Shown: piece by piece, positions 1 through 5,312 of the stretch
Position numbering within the stretch: the first letter of the stretch is position 1
How the letters are laid out: the number at the start of each line of letters is the position of its first letter
Assembly (NCBI GenBank): GCA_900548765.1
Contig: URLU01000153.1
Location: 1-5,382, forward strand
From: an uncultured Lachnobacterium sp.
GTDB lineage: Bacteria > Bacillota > Clostridia > Lachnospirales > Lachnospiraceae
Direction: 5' to 3'
Length of the DNA stretch: 5,382 bases
The notes under the pieces: generated by a model
Told to the model about the DNA's origin: nothing
Databases searched by the model: none
Seen by the model: only the letters and a program-made list of their open reading frames with translations
Translations under genes and position numbers: made by a program

Positions 1-404
1 TCCGGTGCAGGAGCCTTTGCATTTTTCTTGGCAGCCTTGTCAATTTTAACATCTACTTCAAGCTGTATATCAAGCATTTTCTTATCAATATCAATCTTAA
101 GGTCTGCAAGTCCTGCCCACTGCTGCTCAAACCACATCAGGTCATCCTTATTTCCGGCAGCGGCAAAAGGAATTCCCTGCAGATTACTGTACGCAGCCTT
201 AGCCGCCTTAAATTCATCCACAACATAATCATGAATGCCTTCAAGTGACAGCATTATCATATCCGGTCTGAAATAATTAACATGTGCACTTATGTCCGCT
301 GCTATAGGTGATGATATAAGGACCTCATATATCTTTCCAAACTTGTCATAAATATCATTTACATTGCTGTAGTCCTCACCTATTATCAGTATCTTGTATT
401 TCAT
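1..404 (-). CDS. Degenerate receiver-domain protein, N-terminal 134 residues (C-terminus outside window)
   Basis: Starts at ATG 404-402 behind a strong ribosome binding site (GGAGG seven bases upstream) and stays open to the left edge, so only the N-terminus is visible. Residues 1-105 look like a CheY-type receiver fold: a first strand KILIIGED, a third strand RPDMIMLSL, a fourth strand at IPFAAAGN and a lysine near 103 where the conserved Lys is expected. The phospho-acceptor Asp of a normal receiver falls at Ser53, and the Thr/Ser after strand four is replaced by Ala/Gly. From residue 106 a charged stretch (IDIDKKMLDIQLEVDVKID) leads into a Lys/Ala/Pro-rich linker (KAAKKNAKAPAP), which suggests a further domain beyond the window. 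The gene lies 91 bp downstream of the histidine phosphatase with no terminator between, so cotranscription is likely. Reading it as a pseudo-receiver is inference from pattern; the output domain and function are unknown. Confidence 0.75.
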   Translation of the reverse strand, partial: MKYKILIIGEDYSNVNDIYDKFGKIYEVLISSPIAADISAHVNYFRPDMIMLSLEGIHDYVVDEFKAAKAAYSNLQGIPFAAAGNKDDLMWFEQQWAGLADLKIDIDKKMLDIQLEVDVKIDKAAKKNAKAPAP

Positions 405-495
405 GCTTATCCCTCCTTCAAGTCTGCCTGTAATCATATATTTACGTGCTCACGGGCAAGCCCATCCCACTCATGTATATCACATTTGGCACGTC

Positions 496-1041
496 TCATT
501 GCCTGCGCTCATAGATGCGAATCTCACAGTTGTGCGGATGTGGACGCCATTTGATACCATTTGGTCTGTCCTCCAGATAACCACAGATGGCTCTTATGAT
601 TCCTCCATGGCAGACCACCAGCACATTTTCATAATCCTTTGCCTCAAGCTCCTTCAAAAATCCATGGCTCCGCTCAATCATGTGCGGAATTGTCTCCACC
701 GTGTCCGGTGCTGGAAAGACCTCTGGCAGAGCCCAGTACAGAGACATTTTAAGTCCAAGCCTGTAGTAGCTCTTAAGCTCATATTTACCAAAATCTACCT
801 CAATAATCCTTGGGTCGGTGATGACCTCATCCTTGCTGACCCCGCCTATAATTGATGCAGTTGTGACAGCCCTGTCAAGTGGACTTGCATATACCGCATC
901 AAATTTCATGTCTCCAAGCTTTGCTCTCGCCGCCTTTGCCTGCTCTATACCGGTGTCGTTTAAAGGTTCATCCGTCAGTCCCTGCATGAGTTTCTTCTTA
1001 TTATATTTTGTCTGTCCATGTCTGGTTACCCAAATCTTCAT
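496..1041 (-). CDS. Histidine phosphatase family protein (phosphoglycerate-mutase-like fold)
   Basis: This 181-aa protein has the full signature of the histidine phosphatase superfamily branch 1. It carries the RHG motif at TRHGQT (Arg7, catalytic His8), a second phosphate-binding Arg57 in ASPLDRAVTTA, a probable proton donor Glu81 in EVDFGKYE, and the second catalytic His145 in VVCHGG. Its length fits the small cytosolic members (CobC, PhoE and GpmB-like), which hydrolyse phosphate from diverse small molecules. The substrate cannot be read from sequence, and no cobalamin genes are nearby to support CobC. The start is fixed because an in-frame TAA directly precedes the ATG. The ribosome binding site is weak (GGTAG about eight bases upstream). 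A good promoter lies at 1120-1092, and the receiver-like gene follows after 91 bp. Sure of family, unsure of substrate. Confidence 0.93.
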   Translation of the reverse strand: MKIWVTRHGQTKYNKKKLMQGLTDEPLNDTGIEQAKAARAKLGDMKFDAVYASPLDRAVTTASIIGGVSKDEVITDPRIIEVDFGKYELKSYYRLGLKMSLYWALPEVFPAPDTVETIPHMIERSHGFLKELEAKDYENVLVVCHGGIIRAICGYLEDRPNGIKWRPHPHNCEIRIYERRQ

Positions 1042-1174
1042 TTATTTTTCTACCATTTCTATATATTTTAAACTGCTTAATACTTTTATTTATTATAGAA
1101 CTCCTTCACGTGCTATTCAATATTTCTGTTACATTTTTCCTATTTTCATGGTTTTATCTATGGCAGATTTTCTC
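1042..1174 (-). other. GH36 to phosphatase intergenic gap, no terminator seen
   Basis: This 133-bp AT-rich gap holds the TTGAAT/TATAAT promoter described separately. I see no GC-rich hairpin followed by a T-tract on the minus strand, so the GH36 transcript may read through into the phosphatase gene. Immediately before the phosphatase ATG is a four-residue reading frame (ATG GTA GAA AAA TAA) whose stop directly abuts the ATG. Confidence 0.5.
1092..1120 (-). promoter_or_regulatory. Sigma-A-type promoter for the histidine phosphatase gene
   Basis: On the minus strand a -35 box TTGAAT (1120-1115, four of six consensus bases) is followed by exactly 17 bp and a perfect -10 box TATAAT (1097-1092). 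Transcription would start near 1085, giving a leader of about 44 nt before the phosphatase ATG. It lies between the GH36 gene and the phosphatase gene, so the phosphatase and the receiver-like gene can be expressed without the glycosidase. Confidence 0.65.
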
Positions 1175-1190
1175 TCAAGCTCTCTCAAGC
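1171..1190 (-). repeat. Exact 10-bp tandem duplication across the GH36 stop codon
   Basis: The plus strand reads tctctcaagc twice in direct succession (1171-1180 and 1181-1190). On the minus strand this encodes the last residues of the glycosidase (LLERA) and its TGA stop at 1177-1175. With only one unit, the frame would read through into the gap and stop 13 codons later than the shared LLER, so the duplication defines the present C-terminus. Confidence 0.85.
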
Positions 1191-3361
1191 AATATAGCAG
1201 CAGCTTCGAAATCCTTTTGAAGCTTTACCTTAAGCCTGCCATTTTCAAGAGAAATCCTGTCTTTATCCATGCTGCAAGGCTCTGCATAAACAGCTGTGAC
1301 CTTAATGCCAGTCAAATCAATTGTTTCCGGTTCGTCAGCCTGATTTTCTGCCATAAGTACCGGGAAAACCGGTACGTTAACGTCACTGCCTCCGCCATTT
1401 TCAAAAGTATGAACGACAACAAGGCTCTGTCTGTCTGTGTACCTGACAACCGCCTGATAAGCTGATGGATGGCGCAGACTAGCCTGCCTGTTTCCAAAAA
1501 TCAGGGTCTCTCCATCCCTTATAACTGCTGCCGCCTTCTTGTAAAAATCAATGCCATTGTCAATAGCCTGCCATTGTTTTTCGCTAAGGTTAGTCACATC
1601 CCCTGACAGGCACATCCTGCCAAGCAGGGTGTTTGCCATGGAATACACAATCCTCTGTATGCTGTCCGTTTCCCTGATGACAGCCCATATCTGGCTCTGG
1701 GCTGGGTGTATGACTCTGTGCAGATATGCCGCAATGACAGGAATCTCCACCAGCTCATGAGCATCCGAAAATGAAGCCATGGCGCACAGACTCATCATTT
1801 TTGGCTCTAGCTTGTGTCCTCCCGAAGCACAGTTTTCCAGTATAATATCAGGAATTTCCCGCTTCACCTTCTCTATAAAGGCTAAGGATGCCATTCCATT
1901 CTGTCGTAAGCCCTCACCCAGAGACTCCGCTCCGTCACATCCAATGCCTATTGACTCATTGTAATCCATTTTCATATAGCCAAAGCCATACTGCTTCAGG
2001 GTTCCTATGACCTTTTGGGTCAGGTACTCCTCCACCCATGGGTCTGTCATCTTCCAGAATCTTCTGAAATATGTGGTGAGGGGCTTGCCATCCTTTTGTA
2101 AGAGGTGTTCTGTCAGCTGGTAGACATCTGCCTGCTCTGCCACATTGTCGATTTCAAACCATATGCCCGGCACCATTCCAGCCTGTCTGATTTTATCCGT
2201 TGTCTTGTCAAGCCCCTCCGGGAAAAGCGTTTTTGATATATCATAATCTCCCATCACTCTGTCCCAGGGTATGCCGTCCTTTTTATACCAGCCACAGTCT
2301 ATGACAAAATAGCTGATGCCCTTATCCTTTATGGCATCCACAATGGCAGAAATATTTTCATGGCTTGGGCAGCCCCAGGTGGTGCAGTATTCGTTAAAAA
2401 CTATAGGAAGGTCCCACTCCATATGCGGTCCAGCCTCAACAGTTCTTAGACCAGCCTCGGTAAACCTCTGCATAAAAAGCGTGAAAGCCGGCTCATCTGC
2501 ATTTTCAAACCCAGCCTCCTCCGGAATATATGCCACAGATACAAGAGCTTCCGGTGTCTCAAAGGACTGACCCGGCAGGATATTTTTCATCCAGTGCCCA
2601 AACTCCCTGTCAGCCAGACCACCGCTGAACCCCAGCCCATCATCCTTTCTGTAGACCTCTATCTGCCAGGAGGTATTGTGGGCAATCTGCGCCCCCCAGA
2701 ATACCTTTGTCTTCTTATCATATACAGCTCCCATAGGGAAAAAGTGGTTAACCGGCAGCGAACCAGCCTGACCATACCGCTCACATCTCACAGCATGTCC
2801 ACTCCAGGAAGTCTCAAGGCACAAGTCCTCAAGAGTCTGCCTGTCAATGCGGCCTTCACCACTCCACACACTTCTGACGCGGTACAAATCCATAGACAGA
2901 TGGGCATCACCCTCCACATAAGGTGTAATGCCTCCCATGGAAAAGCTCTCAAACATCTCAAGAGACACAGCATTATCACTGTGATTATAAAAAACATTTT
3001 TCATTCTGGCATGGCGGCTGCCCGCCCTGTAGCTTAGGATATGGTGCACCTCATAGCCCCTGTCATCCTTCAGATAGGTAGTGATAACTAACTCACCATC
3101 TTCCTGTGACACTTTCTGCCTGTCATATTTAAGCCTCCTGCAGCTCTCACCATTTCGCATTGTGAGCCCGCCAGCGTAGGCCTCGTTGTAGGTGTCTCCA
3201 GCATATTTAATCTGCACCAGATTTTCCAGCTTTGCATTCTTGCTTATGTCAGGTTCTGGCATAAAATCAGCCGGAAGCAGAATGAAGCCTGCTATATTAT
3301 CCTCGTCCAGGGTGTAGCGCGCTATCATGTCACCTAATTTGTATTCGTTTAGTGTTGTCAT
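1175..3361 (-). CDS. GH36 family alpha-galactosidase-like glycoside hydrolase
   Basis: A 728-aa protein, the usual length for bacterial GH36 enzymes, with no signal peptide, so probably cytosolic. It has an N-terminal beta-sandwich region (about 1-300), a (beta/alpha)8 catalytic barrel (about 315-610) and a C-terminal beta domain. In the barrel, GYMKMDYN carries the expected nucleophile Asp466, with Lys464 two residues before it as in known enzymes. ENCASGG (Cys511) lines the sugar site, and FSDAHE offers Asp533 as acid/base, 67 residues on. GH36 retaining enzymes remove alpha-galactosyl, or in some subgroups alpha-GalNAc, units from oligosaccharides such as melibiose and raffinose. Several positions depart from classical alpha-galactosidases: VIDCGWY instead of a DDGW-type motif, WFEIDNVA instead of WFEPEMV, and CASGGHKLEP. 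The exact substrate is therefore open. The start ATG has a GGGGGA ribosome binding site eight bases upstream. No transporter or sugar regulator adjoins it, and no terminator follows. Confidence 0.92.
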   Translation of the reverse strand: MTTLNEYKLGDMIARYTLDEDNIAGFILLPADFMPEPDISKNAKLENLVQIKYAGDTYNEAYAGGLTMRNGESCRRLKYDRQKVSQEDGELVITTYLKDDRGYEVHHILSYRAGSRHARMKNVFYNHSDNAVSLEMFESFSMGGITPYVEGDAHLSMDLYRVRSVWSGEGRIDRQTLEDLCLETSWSGHAVRCERYGQAGSLPVNHFFPMGAVYDKKTKVFWGAQIAHNTSWQIEVYRKDDGLGFSGGLADREFGHWMKNILPGQSFETPEALVSVAYIPEEAGFENADEPAFTLFMQRFTEAGLRTVEAGPHMEWDLPIVFNEYCTTWGCPSHENISAIVDAIKDKGISYFVIDCGWYKKDGIPWDRVMGDYDISKTLFPEGLDKTTDKIRQAGMVPGIWFEIDNVAEQADVYQLTEHLLQKDGKPLTTYFRRFWKMTDPWVEEYLTQKVIGTLKQYGFGYMKMDYNESIGIGCDGAESLGEGLRQNGMASLAFIEKVKREIPDIILENCASGGHKLEPKMMSLCAMASFSDAHELVEIPVIAAYLHRVIHPAQSQIWAVIRETDSIQRIVYSMANTLLGRMCLSGDVTNLSEKQWQAIDNGIDFYKKAAAVIRDGETLIFGNRQASLRHPSAYQAVVRYTDRQSLVVVHTFENGGGSDVNVPVFPVLMAENQADEPETIDLTGIKVTAVYAEPCSMDKDRISLENGRLKVKLQKDFEAAAILLERA

Positions 3362-3435
3362 TGTATAATCCCCCTATTTTTTTCTGACTCACATCTATAT
3401 TTTACACTATTTTTTGAATTGAACGTATACTCATA

Positions 3436-3465
3436 TTTATTTTCTCTATTAAGTAAAACTGTCAA
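3436..3465 (-). promoter_or_regulatory. Candidate promoter for the GH36 gene
   Basis: A perfect -35 hexamer TTGACA sits at 3465-3460 on the minus strand. The best -10 partner at legal spacing is AATAAA (3441-3436, 18 bp spacer, four of six bases). This would give a leader of about 68 nt before the GH36 ATG at 3361. The -10 is weak, so an activator or another -10, such as TAAAAT closer to the gene, is possible. I could not find a convincing cre site or LacI-type operator in the leader. Confidence 0.4.
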
Positions 3466-3650
3466 TGTAAGTTATAATTTTCTTTGTATGCCGCAGCCTT
3501 AATATCTGGCTGCTCCGCGGCCCAGATTTTCCCCATGGTGTCATAAGAAATCATGAAACGTGGAAATGGGATGTTGTGGCAGGCTGGGTAATTATTCGTG
3601 GCTTGTGCAGGATATTAGATTTTCTTAATGCTCTGTACACTCCACAGCGA

Positions 3651-3673
3651 CTCGGCAACAGGACGTTGCCGAG
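3651..3673. other. 9-bp perfect hairpin inside the inverted-repeat element
   Basis: ctcggcaac (3651-3659) pairs with gttgccgag (3665-3673) across the five-base loop aggac. It is the first branch of the element's core and the strongest GC-rich stem in it. Confidence 0.8.
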
Positions 3674-3717
3674 AGCGAGACCTGAGCCATGGATGGCGAA
3701 TGCGCCAATGCGTCCAG

Positions 3718-3742
3718 TAAAAACTGCCAGTGGCAGTTTTTA
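3718..3742. terminator. Terminator-like palindrome in the element core, possibly bidirectional
   Basis: Two 12-base arms (taaaaactgcca and tggcagttttta) flank a single central G, so a stem of roughly ten pairs with a three-base loop forms, ending in five Ts. Because the arms begin with As and end with Ts, it resembles an intrinsic terminator on either strand. The GC part (CTGCC/GGCAG) is short, so termination strength is uncertain, and its real job may be structural within the repeat element. Confidence 0.45.
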
Positions 3743-3882
3743 TCGGTTCGAGCGGTTGCGTCAGGTCGCCACCACATCAATCAGAGCATTTAGAAAATCT
3801 TAAATCCGAAACCCGCCACAAATAATTACCCAGCATGCCACAACATCCCAGCCACCACCTCACACCTCTTATGACACCCCAC

Positions 3883-3934
3883 AAAAAAAAGCAGCAGGAG
3901 ACAGCACCCCATCTGATGGAATGCTGTCTCCCGC
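3883..3934 (-). terminator. Intrinsic terminator of the exchanger operon
   Basis: On the minus strand GGAGACAGCA pairs with TGCTGTCTCC, a 10-bp perfect stem. It extends at its base by three more pairs including one G-U, and its apex can fold further through CCATC/GATGG. A run of eight Ts follows (3890-3883), three bases beyond the extended stem. It lies about 50 bp downstream of the exchanger stop codon and is in the right orientation to end that operon. Confidence 0.85.
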
Positions 3935-3986
3935 AAGATTAACCTATTCACATTTTATTACTGCACCAAAGTACACTCAGGCAGAA

Positions 3987-4925
3987 TCAAGGCTTCATAC
4001 ACAGATATACAAAGTATGCCAGATATGCCAGAAGCATAACTATGCCACCTGTCCTCGTAAGCTTTTCCTTCTTAAACACTGCTGCCCAAAGTATTATTCC
4101 CGCAACGACCATGACAACAGAATCTACGATAAACTTAGGGTCAAATGGCACCTGTCTGACAAATGCTGTGGTTCCAACAATAAACAGGATGTTAAAAATA
4201 TTGCTTCCTACAATATTGCCTATGGCTATATCTGCATTTCCTTTTCTGGCTGCATTTACTGATGTGAAAAGCTCCGGAAGTGATGTACCAAGGGCTACAA
4301 CCGTAAGCCCTATAAATCTCTCACTTATGCCCACAGCTCTGGCAATCTCAGTTGCACCATACACAGCGAATTTACTTCCTGCAATAATCGCAATAAGACC
4401 ACCAGTGATAAACGCGAGCTGCTTTATAAGCTTTATCTCCCTGCTGCTTTCATCATCAGTATTCTCCTTATTCTTTCTGGAATTGATGAAAAGGTATGAC
4501 AGGTAGGCTATGAAAAAAGCCCAAAAAACAATTCCATCAAGTAAGCCGATGTTCCCGTCTAGTCCTAAAATTATAAGAAGAACGGAACAGCCTAACATAA
4601 ATGGTATATCAATTTTAATTGTGGACTTTGCCACTGCAATAGGCACAATCACTGACGCTATACCTAAAATTATAAGTACATTTAATATATTGCTTCCCAC
4701 AATATTGCCTATGGTAATATCAGCATTTCCTGTGACTGCAGCCGTGATACTGACAGCTGCTTCCGGCGCGCTGGTTCCCATGGCTACAATGGTAAGGCCT
4801 ATGACAAGCTGGGGTATTCCAAGCTTTGTGGCTGCCCCTGCAGCTCCATCCACAAAGTAATCTGAGCCCTTAACTAAAAGTACAAATCCTACTACAAGTG
4901 CTCCAACGTACAAAATAATGTTCAA
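3987..4925 (-). CDS. CaCA-family sodium/calcium exchanger (YrbG-like)
   Basis: A 312-aa polytopic membrane protein with about ten hydrophobic segments and the two inverted alpha-repeats of the Ca2+:cation antiporter family. Alpha-1 is GLTIVAMGTSAPE with Glu55, then GNIVGSNILN (73-82). Alpha-2 is GLTVVALGTSLPE with Glu218, then GNIVGSNIFN (236-245). The two glutamates are the expected cation ligands. A hydrophilic loop (about 149-168, charged and Asn/Ser-rich) separates the halves. The family exchanges Na+ or H+ for Ca2+ across the cytoplasmic membrane; direction and ion preference here are not decided by sequence. The start is TTG at 4925-4923: AGGAGG lies eight bases upstream, and the reading begins just before the first membrane segment with no better ATG. 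It is the last gene of an operon with two small membrane proteins, 19 bp behind the nearer one. Confidence 0.95.
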   Translation of the reverse strand: MNIILYVGALVVGFVLLVKGSDYFVDGAAGAATKLGIPQLVIGLTIVAMGTSAPEAAVSITAAVTGNADITIGNIVGSNILNVLIILGIASVIVPIAVAKSTIKIDIPFMLGCSVLLIILGLDGNIGLLDGIVFWAFFIAYLSYLFINSRKNKENTDDESSREIKLIKQLAFITGGLIAIIAGSKFAVYGATEIARAVGISERFIGLTVVALGTSLPELFTSVNAARKGNADIAIGNIVGSNIFNILFIVGTTAFVRQVPFDPKFIVDSVVMVVAGIILWAAVFKKEKLTRTGGIVMLLAYLAYFVYLCMKP

Positions 4926-4933
4926 CAGATAAA

Positions 4934-4939
4934 CCTCCT
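4934..4939 (-). promoter_or_regulatory. Ribosome binding site that fixes the TTG start of the exchanger
   Basis: AGGAGG on the minus strand, eight bases before TTG (4925-4923). It lies within the 19-bp gap after the tandem TAA TAG stops of the upstream small gene. A near-perfect Shine-Dalgarno paired with a weak start codon is good evidence that the TTG is real. Confidence 0.85.
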
Positions 4940-4944
4940 GACTA

Positions 4945-5070
4945 TTAGCTCTGTTCTGGCAGAAATCTGTCGTTTAACACTGACAAAAGCTTTCCCAGTG
5001 CCCAAAATAAAACAACCTGTGCCAAAATAAAAATTACACCAATTAAAACGCCTAACATTCCTGTACTCAT
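4945..5070 (-). CDS. Small single-span membrane protein (41 aa) upstream of the exchanger
   Basis: A reading frame of 41 codons from ATG 5070 to TAA 4947-4945, immediately followed by a second stop, TAG. Residues about 5-29 (beginning MLGVLIGVIFILAQ, ending near KLL) form one long hydrophobic segment containing Gln17 and Trp23; the short tail (NDRFLPEQS) is hydrophilic. GAGGAG lies five bases before the ATG, inside the end of the preceding small gene, and only two bases separate the two genes, so translation is probably coupled. No family is recognised. The tight packing with a neighbouring 40-aa membrane protein and the exchanger supports a real gene, perhaps an accessory subunit or regulator of the exchanger; that role is inference. 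Confidence 0.72.
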   Translation of the reverse strand: MSTGMLGVLIGVIFILAQVVLFWALGKLLSVLNDRFLPEQS

Positions 5071-5072
5071 GA

Positions 5073-5195
5073 TTACTCCTCTTCCTTCCTAACGTTATTA
5101 TCCTTTTTTTCAGGGGCATATTCATACCACCAGGCAAGGGCAGCTCCCCCCACAACGGCAATTACCGAAACTACGATTACAACTGTATCAAGCAT
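5073..5195 (-). CDS. Small single-span membrane protein (40 aa), first gene of exchanger operon
   Basis: A frame of 40 codons from ATG 5195 to TAA 5075-5073, with a strong GGAGGG ribosome binding site eight bases upstream. Residues about 4-23 (beginning TVVIVVSVIAVVGG) form a transmembrane helix, followed by an aromatic interface patch WWYEY and a strongly charged tail (APEKKDNNVRKEEE). A tail this rich in both Lys and Glu points to a cytoplasmic or membrane-surface segment. It is followed two bases later by the 41-aa membrane protein and then by the exchanger, all in the same direction. No family is recognised. It could be a small subunit, a stabiliser or a regulator of the exchanger, but nothing in the sequence proves this. 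Confidence 0.72.
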   Translation of the reverse strand: MLDTVVIVVSVIAVVGGAALAWWYEYAPEKKDNNVRKEEE

Positions 5196-5224
5196 AGTTC
5201 AATCCCTCCGATATTCTATGCAAG

Positions 5225-5312
5225 GTTATATTTTTCACATTATGTTTTTCACATTATGTTTTTATATAATTTTTCCATTGTTATATTTTCTGTTATGTTT
5301 GAACTGTTATGT
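5225..5312 (-). promoter_or_regulatory. Regularly spaced AT-rich heptamer array upstream of the exchanger operon
   Basis: Six copies of a heptamer (minus-strand A[C/T]ATAA[C/T]) start at plus-strand positions 5225, 5239, 5253, 5280, 5292 and 5306. The steps are 14, 14, 27, 12 and 14 bp. Two copies lie in an exact 14-bp tandem unit (5231-5258, tttttcacattatg), whose acattatgt core is a near-palindrome. A weak promoter could be built from it: GTGAAA (5252-5247), 16 bp, TATAAC (5230-5225), starting about 23 nt before the first ATG. It may be an operator array or simply a decayed AT-rich tandem repeat. Confidence 0.4.

Larger units (their letters stand above)
3537..3878. repeat. 342-bp structured inverted-repeat element (MITE-like or structured RNA)
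   Basis: Arms 3567-3635 and 3782-3850 are 69 bp each and are reverse complements at 59 of 69 positions without gaps. Outside them a further exact 12-bp inverted repeat, ggtgtcataaga (3537-3548 and 3867-3878), closes the structure, separated from the arms by 18 and 16 unpaired bases. The core (3636-3781) folds further: a 9-bp hairpin at 3651-3673, a 7-bp pairing of gacctga (3679-3685) with tcaggtc (3761-3767), and two hairpins inside that (3695-3706 and 3718-3742). The core is visibly GC-richer than the flanks. No transposase or convincing protein is inside. It sits between the exchanger terminator and the GH36 promoter, where an insertion would do no harm. I see no clear target-site duplication. 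A non-autonomous transposable repeat is most likely; a large structured RNA is the alternative. Confidence 0.75.
3362..3986. other. 625-bp intergenic region between exchanger and GH36 genes
   Basis: No credible gene lies here. From right to left it holds 50 bp of unremarkable sequence after the exchanger stop, the exchanger terminator (3934-3883) and the 342-bp inverted-repeat element (3878-3537). Next come a small hairpin gcagcc/ggctgc (3493-3513) without a T-tract, the candidate GH36 promoter (3465-3436) and the GH36 leader. The 75-codon plus-strand frame at 3576-3803 lies wholly inside the repeat element and is treated as spurious. Confidence 0.7.

Noticed and set aside
405..495. GGGC/GCCC stem between phosphatase and receiver-like gene as a terminator
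   Set aside because: The stem is only four pairs with a two-base loop and no T-tract follows; readthrough into the next gene is more likely.
394..855. 153-codon plus-strand frame opposite the phosphatase gene
   Set aside because: Antisense shadow of a gene with complete catalytic motifs; no family resemblance.
818..1465. 215-codon plus-strand frame across the phosphatase start and GH36 end
   Set aside because: It is antisense to two well-supported genes and spans their intergenic gap; it has no recognisable domain, and its hydrophobic look comes from the AT-rich spacer.
2594..3037. 147-codon plus-strand frame opposite the GH36 gene
   Set aside because: Antisense shadow of the glycosidase N-terminal domain, without a ribosome binding site or recognisable protein pattern.
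3493..3513. Hairpin gcagcc/ggctgc as a terminator or riboswitch before the GH36 gene
   Set aside because: The six-pair stem has no T-tract on either strand and lies upstream of the candidate GH36 promoter, so it would not be in that transcript.
3576..3803. 75-codon plus-strand frame inside the inverted-repeat element
   Set aside because: It lies wholly within the repeat and crosses both arms and hairpins, has no convincing ribosome binding site and shows Arg/Pro-rich low-quality protein; best read as a by-product of the repeat sequence.
3567..3850. CRISPR array or tRNA/rRNA in the structured intergenic region
   Set aside because: There are no regularly spaced direct repeats, and the fold does not match tRNA features; the repeats are inverted and nested.
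4922..5161. 79-codon minus-strand frame upstream of the exchanger
   Set aside because: It starts at a TTG with no ribosome binding site, overlaps the exchanger start, and is out of frame with the two small genes that have good ribosome binding sites and hydrophobic helices.
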